Assembly: GCA_044224925.1 (NCBI GenBank)
Contig: JBGAJM010000004.1
Span: forward strand, 124,001 to 188,000
DNA: 64,000 nt
Source: Kapaibacterium sp044224925
Lineage (GTDB): Bacteria; Bacteroidota; Ignavibacteria; Kapaibacteriales; Kapaibacteriaceae
Direction of reading: 5' to 3'
Below, piece by piece: positions 1 through 7,842 of this stretch (the stretch's first letter is position 1; each line of letters opens with the position of its first letter). A model generated the notes under the pieces. The model worked only from the letters and a program-made list of their open reading frames with translations, had not been told where the DNA came from and searched no databases. The position numbers and the translations under genes were made by a program.

Positions 1-412
1 CCTTGTACACTTCGGTACGTTCGAGCGATGCTTGCGGGACGCCCGATTCCCGCGTGCGAAGGTCCATCATCGCACGTGTGATCGAATTGTAGGAATGCTC
101 GGCCCGCTGCAGGGATGTTTGCGTGTTCTGCAATTCGTGTTCGACCACGGTGGCCGAATCCTGCAACGCCTGAAGGTCGCGCTCCAGCTCTGCGATGTAC
201 GATGCAAGACGCGAGCTCTGTCGTTGATACGACGAGAGCGATCGCATAGTGGACGATTCGCGATGGTTGAGCGACTCGATGCGTTGCCGCGTGGCCTCGA
301 TGGAAGCACGCATGCGTTGGAGTTCCCGCTGCTTCTCCTGTAAGGATTGCGCAACGAGTGAGGCGCTGAGGAGCACACTTAGTACGACGGCACCAAGCAC
401 GCGCACGGTCAT
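1..412 (-). CDS. EnvC-like murein hydrolase activator, N-terminal part (cut by window edge)
   Basis: The first 137 codons of a minus-strand gene are visible; the rest lies beyond position 1. The product starts with a signal peptide (hydrophobic run up to about residue 21, ending LVAQ) followed by a long heptad-rich coiled coil (QEKQRELQRMRASIE, then LASYIAELERDLQALQD). This is the N-terminal design of the EnvC/NlpD activators, which sit in the periplasm and switch on amidases at the division septum through a C-terminal LytM domain; that domain would lie outside the window, so the family call is inference. The start ATG at 412 overlaps the murA stop as ATGA, so the two are probably co-translated. 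Another secreted coiled-coil protein is possible. Confidence 0.6.
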   Translation of the reverse strand, partial: MTVRVLGAVVLSVLLSASLVAQSLQEKQRELQRMRASIEATRQRIESLNHRESSTMRSLSSYQRQSSRLASYIAELERDLQALQDSATVVEHELQNTQTSLQRAEHSYNSITRAMMDLRTRESGVPQASLERTEVYK

Positions 413-1677
413 TCTTCCTTCGCTCGTTCTCTGCGAATGCGCGCACCCAGGGAGTTGAGCTTCTTCTCGATGCTCTCGTAACCGCGATCGATGTGATAGA
501 CTCGCAGAACCTCGCTCGTTCCTTCGGCGATCATTGCGGCCATCACAAGACTGGCGCTTGCACGCAGGTCACTGCTCATCACCGTGGCGCCTGTGAGCTT
601 ATGCCCACCCTTGACGATGCAGTACGCATCTCCGCCTTCGATGGACGCACCAAGGCGGTGCAGTTCTGGCACGTAGCCGAAACGCGTGGGATAGATCGTG
701 TCCGTGATCCGTGCCGATCCCTTCGCACGCAACATGTAGGCGGCCCACTGTGCCTGCGTGTCGGTAGGGAAGCCGGGATAGGTTGCCGTTGTGATGTCTA
801 CCGGTTCCGGATCGTCGTCCATCGTCACTTGCATGGATTCACCCGTGACGTCGACCGTGGCACCCGATTCTTCGAGCTTTTGGACGACGGAGGTAAGGTG
901 GTACGGGTTGACGTTGTCGAGCGTGACGTTGCCGCGCGTGAGTGCGGCGGCCAGTGCAAAGGTCGCTGCCTCGATACGATCGGGTATGGTCTCTTCGTTC
1001 ACGGGCTTGAGCTCGTCCACACCCTGGATCTCAAGCGTCGTTGTACCGATGCCCTCGATCTTCGCGCCCATCTTGTTCAGCATGCGCGCAAGCGATGTGA
1101 CCTCGGGTTCGAGCGCGGCATTCGTGAGCGTGGTATGTCCTTGTGCAAGGACGGCCGCCATGATCACGTTCACCGATGCGCCAACACTTGAAATATCGAA
1201 ATGGAACCTTGCCCCTTGCAGCCTTCCCTTTGGAGCGCGTGCATTGATGTAGCCACCCTCGAGCGTGATCTCGGCGCCGAGCTTCTCCATGCCCTTGAGG
1301 TGGAGGTCAACGGGACGTGGACCGAAGTTGCAGCCGCCGGGAAGGGAGACCTTGGCCTGACCGTAGCGGGAAAGAAGCGGTCCCAGCACGTAGATCGAGG
1401 CACGCATCTTCTTGACGTGCTCGTACGGAGCTTCGAAGCTGGTGATGTTCGAAGAGTCAAGGTGAAGGATGTTGTCGTTCAATTCCGCATGAACGCCAAG
1501 CGAGCCGAGGAGCCGACTGAACGTCCACACGTCGCGGTTGTTCGGCGTGTTGGAAAGGTGGAAATGTCCGGGAGCAAGGAGGCAGGTTGGCATGATGGCC
1601 AATGATGCGTTCTTCGCGCCGGAGATCTTGACGTGACCTTGAAGACGCGTACCGCCTTCGATGATGAATGTATCCAT
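409..1677 (-). CDS. murA: UDP-N-acetylglucosamine 1-carboxyvinyltransferase (MurA)
   Basis: The 422-residue product has the normal MurA length and motifs. It transfers enolpyruvate from PEP to UDP-GlcNAc, the first committed step of peptidoglycan precursor synthesis in the cytoplasm. The substrate-binding SGAKNAS motif holds Lys22 and Asn23, and the active-site loop LPGGCNFGPRPVDLHL carries the catalytic Cys116, so the enzyme should be of the fosfomycin-sensitive Cys type. The gene follows the GT39-like gene by 9 bases and overlaps the EnvC-like gene by 4. No Shine-Dalgarno sequence precedes the ATG; a TAAATTCG box ends 4 bases upstream. Confidence 0.96.
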   Translation of the reverse strand: MDTFIIEGGTRLQGHVKISGAKNASLAIMPTCLLAPGHFHLSNTPNNRDVWTFSRLLGSLGVHAELNDNILHLDSSNITSFEAPYEHVKKMRASIYVLGPLLSRYGQAKVSLPGGCNFGPRPVDLHLKGMEKLGAEITLEGGYINARAPKGRLQGARFHFDISSVGASVNVIMAAVLAQGHTTLTNAALEPEVTSLARMLNKMGAKIEGIGTTTLEIQGVDELKPVNEETIPDRIEAATFALAAALTRGNVTLDNVNPYHLTSVVQKLEESGATVDVTGESMQVTMDDDPEPVDITTATYPGFPTDTQAQWAAYMLRAKGSARITDTIYPTRFGYVPELHRLGASIEGGDAYCIVKGGHKLTGATVMSSDLRASASLVMAAMIAEGTSEVLRVYHIDRGYESIEKKLNSLGARIRRERAKEE

Positions 1678-1681
1678 GGTG

Positions 1682-1689
1682 CGAATTTA
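1682..1689 (-). promoter_or_regulatory. -7-like box TAAATTCG just before murA
   Basis: On the minus strand TAAATTCG is followed by CACC and then the murA ATG. It resembles the Bacteroidetes -7 consensus TAnnTTTG. It also contains the stop codon of the upstream gene, so it may be chance. If it is used, the murA transcript would be leaderless. Confidence 0.35.
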
Positions 1690-3135
1690 CCACAATCGCA
1701 CGATGACCGAGGGGTTATGAAGCGAGTCGGCAAAAGCACGCACGGACGGATGATAGATGTCGACGTCTCGAACGGTGTCCATGAATACACCCCGCGGCCT
1801 GTAGGTATGCATTCTCTTCAGGAAGTCGGTCATGCTCTCTTGCGACCGTGCCCATGGCGTGGTGAGTGGGTTGTCGGTGTGGATCGAGGGACGCAGATAG
1901 CGAATGTGGTCGTTGCCGAAGAGGACGATGGACGAGTCTGGCACGTCGCGATACTTCTGCAGCACACTGTCTTGCGTGGTGAGATACGTGTGCACGGTGC
2001 CATAGGGGATCAGCCACGACTTCGACCGCACGGCCGTTCCGCAGACGAGAATGACGGACGTGATCATGATCACCGTGGTGGGACGTGGAAGTCGCATCTC
2101 CTGCTCTTTCCACCAGAACAGCATGCCGATGGCGCAGAGAAAAGCACCGGGCGCAACAAAGCGCAGACCGATCGTGTCCATTGCCACGGCAAAGCGCGGA
2201 AGCACGGTCACGGCCGTGATGGCAAGGCCGAGTCCAAGAAAGGTAGCAACACGAGGTGTGAGGGTGGCACGGCGGAACAATGCACGATGACGGATCGATC
2301 GCACGATGATGATGGCAGAGACCACGACGAACAATGCCTGCAGTCCGTAGAGCGCGAGTTTCCATGGTCCGTTCGGTACCGGAATGAAGACAAGTGGCCG
2401 GATCATGGCCTGTGCCAACTGCCCGGCGATCTCCAATACCGACTCCGACGCGGCCTGTCGGATCCCCGTTGCACTGTACCCTCGATGCACGTTGTACCAA
2501 ATGTCCGTTGCACCGGCTATTCCGCAAATGATCGTTGCAAGGGTGATGTGCATCCACGCGTTCTTGCGAGCACGAAGCGCGAGGATCGCCGTAACGACCA
2601 TCACGAGGGGAATGGCAATGCCGCTGTAGCGCGTGAGAATCCCCACACTTGACGCAAGGGCGAGCATGAGAGCGGCGGACCATGTGGGGCGCTCCCAGAG
2701 CGACGCGAGCGCAAGACCAACCAGCACGGCGCTCAGTATGAACAATGGCTCGCTCCAGGAATACAGGAACAACGTCCACGTTGCATCGCACACCATCAGG
2801 ATGGGAAGGACGAGGGCATAGGCGCCAAGCGGCTTGCGAAGAGCAACGAGGATGCCGAGCATGCACAACATCTGTACGAGCTTCGAGGCCCAGAACGTGG
2901 ACACACCGGTCAGCAGATGAACGACAGCGATCGCTGCCGGATAGGCAGGCGGATGCGTGGAGTACCATAGGCGTTCCGTGCCGACCACAACGGTCGGCCC
3001 ATTGCCACTGGCGATGCCGGATGCAACTCTGCAGTAGTTCGCGGAATCGGGCGTCATGGCGCCATGAGGATCGAGAACGGCCGTGGAGGCAAGGGCCACA
3101 CACAGTACCAACCACACCGCAAGAAGAGATCGCAT
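1687..3135 (-). CDS. GT39/ArnT-like polytopic membrane glycosyltransferase (putative)
   Basis: This is a 482-residue integral membrane protein with roughly ten hydrophobic segments and a soluble C-terminal tail of about 100 residues. After the first membrane segment comes MTPDSANYCRVA and then STHPPAYPAA. An acidic residue in the first outside loop, followed by an HPP-type motif, is typical of GT-C enzymes (GT39, PMT_2, ArnT) that use lipid-linked sugars to glycosylate proteins or lipids outside the inner membrane. The acceptor cannot be predicted. The gene is first in a minus-strand run with murA and the EnvC-like gene. The start ATG has no Shine-Dalgarno; a TAGTTTAT box ends 4 bases before it. 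Confidence 0.6.
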   Translation of the reverse strand: MRSLLAVWLVLCVALASTAVLDPHGAMTPDSANYCRVASGIASGNGPTVVVGTERLWYSTHPPAYPAAIAVVHLLTGVSTFWASKLVQMLCMLGILVALRKPLGAYALVLPILMVCDATWTLFLYSWSEPLFILSAVLVGLALASLWERPTWSAALMLALASSVGILTRYSGIAIPLVMVVTAILALRARKNAWMHITLATIICGIAGATDIWYNVHRGYSATGIRQAASESVLEIAGQLAQAMIRPLVFIPVPNGPWKLALYGLQALFVVVSAIIIVRSIRHRALFRRATLTPRVATFLGLGLAITAVTVLPRFAVAMDTIGLRFVAPGAFLCAIGMLFWWKEQEMRLPRPTTVIMITSVILVCGTAVRSKSWLIPYGTVHTYLTTQDSVLQKYRDVPDSSIVLFGNDHIRYLRPSIHTDNPLTTPWARSQESMTDFLKRMHTYRPRGVFMDTVRDVDIYHPSVRAFADSLHNPSVIVRLW

Positions 3136-3139
3136 GGCG

Positions 3140-3147
3140 ATAAACTA
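3140..3147 (-). promoter_or_regulatory. -7-like box TAGTTTAT before the GT39-like gene
   Basis: On the minus strand TAGTTTAT-CGCC-ATG reproduces the spacing seen at murA and the Gfo/Idh gene. The box faces away from the TPP riboswitch promoter 30 bases away, giving a compact divergent promoter region. Confidence 0.4.
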
Positions 3148-3169
3148 CGCAACTCTCCAGCGAACGGCG

Positions 3170-3177
3170 TAGGTTTG
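3170..3177 (+). promoter_or_regulatory. TAnnTTTG promoter box for the riboswitch transcript
   Basis: TAGGTTTG is an exact match to the Bacteroidetes -7 consensus TAnnTTTG and ends 8 bases before the first paired base of the riboswitch, placing the predicted transcription start almost at the base of the aptamer. Confidence 0.55.
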
Positions 3178-3184
3178 CAACGAT

Positions 3185-3312
3185 TCCGTTAGAGGTGCTG
3201 TCGCATTGCGATGGCTGAGATCACACTCTGGCACCTGATCCGGGTAATACCGGCGTAGGGAAACGGCCCCCTCCTAACGGACGTATTCTTTGTTTCATCA
3301 CAAGGAGCGTCC
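3185..3312 (+). promoter_or_regulatory. TPP riboswitch (THI element) with translational expression platform
   Basis: The conserved thi-box blocks are all present in order: AGGTGC (3193-3198), CTGAGA (3215-3220), ACCTGATC (3233-3240), and GGTAATACCGGCGTAGGGAA running to about 3262. These bind thiamin pyrophosphate. P1 can form between CCGTT (3186-3190) and AACGG (3262-3266). The same 5' strand, extended to TCCGTTAG (3185-3192), is also fully complementary to CTAACGGA (3274-3281). CTCCT (3271-3275) is complementary to the Shine-Dalgarno AGGAG (3303-3307) of the receptor gene. This suggests that with TPP bound P1 forms, the CTCCT strand is freed and hides the ribosome site; without TPP the 5' strand captures it. 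No terminator hairpin with a T-run is seen, supporting translational control. Confidence 0.93.
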
Positions 3313-5634
3313 ATGCTTCCACGTTTGTTGGCGACAGCGTTCGCCATGTCCTTCGCCGTCGCACTCTCTGCGGCGAAGACCGATTCCACCAAGGTCGTGC
3401 AAGTGCCGGCCATCACCGTTACCACCGTCAAGGCCATCGAACGGCAGACACCGGTGGTCTTCTCCGAGATCACGCGTGTGGAGCTGCAGAAGCAGTACAC
3501 CGTGACGGATATGGCGAAACTTCTCGCCGACATGCCGAGCACGATCTTCTATTCCGAGAACGGAAATAGTATCGGCTACACGAATCTCACCATGCGTGGG
3601 TTCGATCAACGTCGGATCGCCGTACTGATCAACGGCATTCCGCAGAACGATCCCGAGGATCACAATGTGTACTGGATCAATTTCCCGGACCTTGCCTCGA
3701 ATCTCGAGACGATCCAGGTGCAGCGCGGTGCGGGATTGATCAACTATGGTGCGGCGGCCATTGGCGGCAGTATCAACATGACGACGACGAACTTTGCGAA
3801 CAAGCGCATGGTCAAGCTGACGGGTGGACTTGGCTGGCAGCAAGGATTGCCGGATTCCACACCGGCGGCATCGAAGTACTCCCTGGAGTTTTCTTCGGGT
3901 CTTGTTGACAAGTACGCAGTGTACGGTCGGATCTCGCGCATCAACTCGTCTGGTTATCGAGATCTGTCGTGGGCTCAGCTCACAAGTTGGTTCTTCAGTG
4001 TTGCGCGGTTCGATTCCACGTTCACGACGCAGATCAATGTGTTCGGTGGACCGATCGCCGACGGTCTTGCCTATACCGGACTGCCCAAAGAGTGGGCGCT
4101 CGATGCATCGCTCCGTCAGCGCAACCTGAGCGATTGGGCGTACGACTCAACTGGTCGAGACCTCGCCTATACCGTTGCACGCCGTCCGCAAGAGATCGAG
4201 AACTTCTCGCAGCCGCATGTGGAGCTTCTCAACGATTGGTACATCAACGATGCGCTCACGTTCAAGTCGTCGGCCTTCTACTACACGGGCGCCGGCTTCT
4301 TCGACTACGATGCATCGTGGGCCGGCCCTGCCGCCTTTGGCCTTGACACGGCCCTTGCCCCCGGATTCGGGAATGCGCTGGTGCGTGCCTACGTGGACAA
4401 TCGTCAGGGCGGATGGATCCCGCGGATGGTGTGGGCGAATGCGGCCGGTGAGCTCACGGTAGGTGCCGAGGTTCGATTCCATCGCAGTGTGCACACGGGA
4501 TCGTTGCGCTATGCAGATGGTCTTCCCGCGGGGTATGATCCCGATCAGCAGTTCTATTCGTACGATGGGGAACGCGACATTCAGTCAGCGTTCGGTCGGC
4601 AGCTCTGGCAACTCTCCGACAACGTCTCGCTGAACACTGAGCTGCAAGTGGTACACCATCGGTATGGGATCACGAATGAACGGCAGTTGGGCGTATCGCC
4701 TTCGTATGAAACGGTGGGCGGCACGGTGGCAGGGAACGGAGGCGATGTCTTTAACGTGCACTATGTGTTCGCCAACCCTCGGGTGGGCGTGAACTGGAAT
4801 ATCGATGAACAACAGCATGCCTTGTTCACAGCGGCGTACACGTCGCGCGAGCCGCGCATGGTGAACCTCTACTATGCCGATGGATACTGGTTCTCGGGGC
4901 AGGGGCCGTTGTTCGCGGTCGATACGGCGGGCGGGGGGCGTCGGTATGACTTCTCGTCGCCCTTGGTACGTCCGGAGCACATGCTCGACCTCGAAGCGCA
5001 GTACACCTATGCAACGTCGCGGTTGCACCTCACGGGTACGGTCTACGTGATGTCGTTCACGGACGAACTCGTCAAGAATGGTCAACGTGATGTGTTCGGC
5101 GTTCCGATCGAAGGGAATGCACCCCAAACGCGGCACATGGGATTGGAGCTGCAGGCACGATGGATCGCCATGCAGAACAGTGCCGGGACGCTGACGTTGT
5201 GGGGCAACACCACCATCAGTCGCAACACCATCGTCGACTACGACTATCAGACCACGTCGGGCGTCCTCTCGCTTGCGGGTAACAGCATTGCAGGATTCCC
5301 GGACGTGCTGGCGAACGTGGGCTTCATCTATGCCGTTGAGGGACTGTCCGTGGGACTCACCACGAAGTATGTGGGGACGATGTACACCGACAACTTCGGT
5401 GCCGATATCGGTCGGGCCGAGGTCGGATATGCCGACAACAAGATCGACCCCATGCTCATCCTCAATGGAACATTGTCCTATGAGCTCCGTCAACTAGGAC
5501 CATTGCCTGCCCTGCGTCTGAAGATGCAGGTGAACAACCTCACGGACCGGCTGGCGATCGCCGGTGGCAACGGGAAAGAGTTCTATCCGTTGGCACGGCG
5601 TAACTTTTTTGTGGCATGCGAGGTCGAGCTCTAG
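3313..5634 (+). CDS. TonB-dependent outer-membrane receptor, probably for thiamin
   Basis: The 773-residue product begins with a signal peptide (about 20 residues, ending at ALSAAK). It continues with a TonB plug domain (about residues 45-160: DMAKLLADMPSTIF, GGAAAIGGSIN-type region) and a 22-stranded-barrel-type C-terminal domain ending in an aromatic-containing strand (RRNFFVACEVEL). Such receptors import scarce nutrients across the outer membrane using TonB energy. The TPP riboswitch directly upstream points to thiamin or a thiamin precursor or phosphate as ligand. TPP-regulated TonB receptors have been proposed for thiamin uptake in Bacteroidetes. There is no N-terminal carboxypeptidase-like domain, so it is not a SusC type. 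AGGAG lies 5 bases before the ATG. Confidence 0.9.
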   Translation: MLPRLLATAFAMSFAVALSAAKTDSTKVVQVPAITVTTVKAIERQTPVVFSEITRVELQKQYTVTDMAKLLADMPSTIFYSENGNSIGYTNLTMRGFDQRRIAVLINGIPQNDPEDHNVYWINFPDLASNLETIQVQRGAGLINYGAAAIGGSINMTTTNFANKRMVKLTGGLGWQQGLPDSTPAASKYSLEFSSGLVDKYAVYGRISRINSSGYRDLSWAQLTSWFFSVARFDSTFTTQINVFGGPIADGLAYTGLPKEWALDASLRQRNLSDWAYDSTGRDLAYTVARRPQEIENFSQPHVELLNDWYINDALTFKSSAFYYTGAGFFDYDASWAGPAAFGLDTALAPGFGNALVRAYVDNRQGGWIPRMVWANAAGELTVGAEVRFHRSVHTGSLRYADGLPAGYDPDQQFYSYDGERDIQSAFGRQLWQLSDNVSLNTELQVVHHRYGITNERQLGVSPSYETVGGTVAGNGGDVFNVHYVFANPRVGVNWNIDEQQHALFTAAYTSREPRMVNLYYADGYWFSGQGPLFAVDTAGGGRRYDFSSPLVRPEHMLDLEAQYTYATSRLHLTGTVYVMSFTDELVKNGQRDVFGVPIEGNAPQTRHMGLELQARWIAMQNSAGTLTLWGNTTISRNTIVDYDYQTTSGVLSLAGNSIAGFPDVLANVGFIYAVEGLSVGLTTKYVGTMYTDNFGADIGRAEVGYADNKIDPMLILNGTLSYELRQLGPLPALRLKMQVNNLTDRLAIAGGNGKEFYPLARRNFFVACEVEL

Positions 5635-5654
5635 GAACACACCCCTCCTTTCCC

Positions 5655-5721
5655 GATGGGCGTCCTGTGTGAGAATCGTACTTGTCCCCGGTATGATATC
5701 ACGTAAAGCAGGGCGCCCATC
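5655..5721. repeat. 13-base inverted repeat upstream of the SET gene
   Basis: GATGGGCGTCCTG (5655-5667) can pair with CAGGGCGCCCATC (5709-5721) over 13 positions with a single T-G wobble; the arms are 41 bases apart. It sits in the 103-base gap between the TonB receptor and the SET-domain gene. It could be a terminator-like structure for the receptor mRNA (there is no T-run) or an operator. Its function is unknown. Confidence 0.6.
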
Positions 5722-5723
5722 GC

Positions 5724-5731
5724 TATATTCG
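5724..5731 (+). promoter_or_regulatory. -7-like box TATATTCG before the SET gene
   Basis: TATATTCG ends 6 bases before the ATG at 5738 and directly follows the right arm of the inverted repeat. No Shine-Dalgarno sequence lies between, so a leaderless transcript is likely if this box is used. Confidence 0.4.
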
Positions 5732-5737
5732 CGCCCT

Positions 5738-6238
5738 ATGAAACGACACAGCATCAACATCACGGCGCAGTGTGCCTTCGACGGACCCAAGGGCCGCTGC
5801 CAACGCAAAACCACCACCACGCATCCCTATTGCGCACAGCACACGCAAACCGTTCTCGGAGTACGTGTGGCACCATCCAAGATCAAGGGTGCAGGGCTAG
5901 GTCTCTATGCCGTCCGCCCGTTCAAGAAGGGCGAACACGTTGTGGAGTACCGCGGCGAGAAGCTCACCCAAAAGGAGTATGATGCCAAGTATGCCGACGA
6001 TGCCATGGGCTCCTACGGCATCTCGCTCTCGGCGCGGTACGTCCTCGATGCCGGCAAGACCTCGTCCGGCGTGGCACGATACGTATGCGACTATCACGGA
6101 TCCCACTCCAAGCCCAATACGGAGTACGTGAACATCGATAATCGCATCTGGGTGGTCGCCATCCGCGATATCAAGGCCGGTGAGGAATTCTACTCGGATT
6201 ATGGCGAAGACATGCACAAGGCCATGGGCCTGAAATAG
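5738..6238 (+). CDS. SET-domain protein with N-terminal Cys/His cluster (putative lysine methyltransferase)
   Basis: This 166-residue protein has two parts. Residues about 10-38 hold a compact CAFDGPKGRCQ...CAQH cluster that looks like a small zinc-binding knuckle. Residues about 45-160 form a SET domain, the SAM-dependent protein lysine methyltransferase fold: KGAGLGLYAVRPFKKGEHVVEYRGE, then GSHSKPNTEYVN and EEFYSDYGEDM. The catalytic-pocket Tyr of the DYG motif is present. The usual NHSCxPN motif is changed to GSHSKPN, so SAM binding may be altered. The reading frame stays open upstream into the receptor gene, but the ATG at 5738 is preferred because it starts just before the Cys cluster. 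Target unknown; SET proteins in bacteria are often acquired from eukaryotes. Confidence 0.8.
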   Translation: MKRHSINITAQCAFDGPKGRCQRKTTTTHPYCAQHTQTVLGVRVAPSKIKGAGLGLYAVRPFKKGEHVVEYRGEKLTQKEYDAKYADDAMGSYGISLSARYVLDAGKTSSGVARYVCDYHGSHSKPNTEYVNIDNRIWVVAIRDIKAGEEFYSDYGEDMHKAMGLK

Positions 6239-6250
6239 GTCACTCCTTCG

Positions 6251-6258
6251 TAATTTTG
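6251..6258 (+). promoter_or_regulatory. TAnnTTTG promoter box for the hydroxylase gene
   Basis: TAATTTTG matches the Bacteroidetes -7 consensus exactly. It lies 13 bases after the SET gene stop and 27 bases before the next ATG, leaving room for a leader with AGGAG (6273-6277). Confidence 0.5.
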
Positions 6259-6285
6259 CAGACTCGCAAGAGAGGAGTATCAACT

Positions 6286-6906
6286 ATGGCAAAAACCTTC
6301 GTTTCGAATAAAGACGAATCCGTGCGGATGTTCAAGAGCGACTTTTTGGAGTTCTTCTCGCACATTCATTGGTCTGTTCCCGTGATCGCATGGTCACCGG
6401 TGATCATCGGTCTGTTCGTTCTATGCGCCATGGCAGAGGGGATCCTTGCCACGGCAGGGTTCTTTGTGGCTGGCGCTTTCTTGTGGACCTTGTCGGAGTA
6501 TATCCTGCATCGGTTCGTCTTCCACTATCATCCGAAGTCCGCTGCCGGCAAGAAACTGCACTTCATCATGCACGGCGTGCATCACGACTATCCGCAAGAC
6601 AGTACACGATTGGTGATGCCGTTGGGCATTAGTGTTCCGATCGCTATCGTCTTCTACTTCCTCTTCCGCATCCTTCTCATGCCACTTGGCGGCGACTACT
6701 ATCTGGGGCTGTTCTCCGGATTCATCGCCGGATATCTGGCCTACGACATGATCCACTATGCAACGCATCACATGCCCATGCGTGGTCGGATCGGGAAGTT
6801 CCTGAAGCAATATCACATGAAGCATCACTACGTGGATGGCGATCACGGCTATGGCGTGAGCAATCCATTGTGGGACCATGTCTTCCACACCGTGCCCAAA
6901 AAGTAG
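6286..6906 (+). CDS. Fatty acid hydroxylase superfamily membrane protein
   Basis: The 206-residue product has about four membrane segments and the histidine clusters of the di-iron fatty acid hydroxylase family: HRFVFHYH, HFIMHGVHHDYP, HYATHHMP and KQYHMKHHY. The size and the H..HH spacing are closest to the FA2H/Scs7 fatty acid 2-hydroxylase branch, which puts a 2-hydroxyl on acyl chains of sphingolipids or other lipids; in a Gram-negative bacterium the product may be a hydroxy-acyl group of lipid A or an aminolipid (inference). The ATG at 6286 is chosen because AGGAG lies 8 bases upstream; a TTG ten codons earlier is possible but lacks a ribosome site. nuoC follows after 8 bases. Confidence 0.88.
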   Translation: MAKTFVSNKDESVRMFKSDFLEFFSHIHWSVPVIAWSPVIIGLFVLCAMAEGILATAGFFVAGAFLWTLSEYILHRFVFHYHPKSAAGKKLHFIMHGVHHDYPQDSTRLVMPLGISVPIAIVFYFLFRILLMPLGGDYYLGLFSGFIAGYLAYDMIHYATHHMPMRGRIGKFLKQYHMKHHYVDGDHGYGVSNPLWDHVFHTVPKK

Positions 6907-6914
6907 GTAGCCCC

Positions 6915-7445
6915 ATGAGCCTTACGAACGAGCAGATCCTGAGTGTTGCAACGAACGTTGCGACGAACATCACGACCATCGAGCATCATGGCGACTTCAC
7001 CCTTGTGGTGCAGCCGCAACAGCTGATCGAGGTGATGACGGAGCTCAAGGAAAATCCGATCACGCAATTCGACATGCTGATCGATATCACGGCCATCGAT
7101 TGGTTGACGAAGACCGATCGGTTCCATGTGGTCTACATGCTGTATTCACTGGGCAACAAGGCACGTGTGCGCGTGAACGTACCTGTACAGGAGTCCCACC
7201 CCCACGTACCGACCGTGGTGGACATTTGGGAAAGTGCGAATTGGTACGAGCGCGAAACGTACGACATGTACGGTACGATCTTCGACGGCCATCCGGACCT
7301 GCGCCGGTTCTACATGCCGGAAGATTTCATGGACGAGAACGGCGAGCAGCTCTATCCACTGCGCAAGGACTTCCCACTCATGGGCATCCCTGGCTCGTTG
7401 CCACTCCCCCCAAAGACAGACCAGGCCGGCGTCGAGCTGAACTGA
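6915..7445 (+). CDS. nuoC: NADH-quinone oxidoreductase subunit C (30 kDa type)
   Basis: The 176-residue product carries the NuoC signature WYERETYDMYGTIFDGHPDL followed by RRFYMPEDFMDENGEQLYPL and RKDFPLMG. NuoC is part of the peripheral arm of respiratory complex I, next to NuoD at the quinone end. The length fits a free-standing NuoC rather than the fused NuoCD. What is odd is the setting: nuoA, B, D and the rest are absent on both sides, and the gene sits between a fatty-acid hydroxylase and a STAS gene. It may still be the only nuoC of the genome, or an extra copy. Its TGA abuts the STAS gene's stop head to head. Confidence 0.9.
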   Translation: MSLTNEQILSVATNVATNITTIEHHGDFTLVVQPQQLIEVMTELKENPITQFDMLIDITAIDWLTKTDRFHVVYMLYSLGNKARVRVNVPVQESHPHVPTVVDIWESANWYERETYDMYGTIFDGHPDLRRFYMPEDFMDENGEQLYPLRKDFPLMGIPGSLPLPPKTDQAGVELN

Positions 7446-7787
7446 TCAGCCCTCCAGCGAGGCCACTGCAGCTTCTACCGTATCGTGGAATTCGAACAAG
7501 TATTCGATCTGCGAGATGCGAAGGAGGTTGCGCACGTTCTCGTTCACCCCTACCAACAACACGAACCCTTCCGACTCCTTCATCTGGCGATGGGCAAGGA
7601 GCAGGGCGGAAAGGCCTTGACTGTCGCAGAACTCCACGTTCGACAGATCGATGATGATGGCCTTGATGCCCTCCTGCAACAAGATCAGGAGTTCGCTCTT
7701 GACCTCTGGTGCAGTGGTGGAGTCAAGTCGTGGCTCCTTCAGCGTGAAGGTTACCAGCTCGTCGTCTTGTTCTACGGAGAATTTCAT
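7446..7787 (-). CDS. STAS-domain anti-sigma factor antagonist-like protein
   Basis: This 113-residue protein is a single STAS domain: a LDSTTAPEVKSEL helix, IIIDLSNVEFCDSQGLSALL with the Ser of the DSxGLxxL motif that partner kinases phosphorylate in SpoIIAA-type proteins, and a C-terminal FHDTVEAAVASLEG. Such proteins release sigma factors or other targets by binding RsbW-like anti-sigma kinases. No kinase or phosphatase partner is nearby. The ATG at 7787 (MKFSVEQ) is chosen over an extension 25 codons longer because the domain starts there. It is divergent from the GT9 gene; a GATATTTG box (7823-7830, minus) may be its promoter. Confidence 0.85.
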   Translation of the reverse strand: MKFSVEQDDELVTFTLKEPRLDSTTAPEVKSELLILLQEGIKAIIIDLSNVEFCDSQGLSALLLAHRQMKESEGFVLLVGVNENVRNLLRISQIEYLFEFHDTVEAAVASLEG

Positions 7788-7842
7788 AGGAAGTGCCGTT
7801 GTCGTGGTGGTGAGAACTGCCGCAAATATCTGAAATTGCACC

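Noticed and set aside
5564..5737. In-frame N-terminal extension of the SET protein into the TonB receptor gene
   Set aside because: The extension is Arg/Ser-rich, overlaps the end of a certain gene and precedes a well-placed ATG with an upstream promoter-like box.
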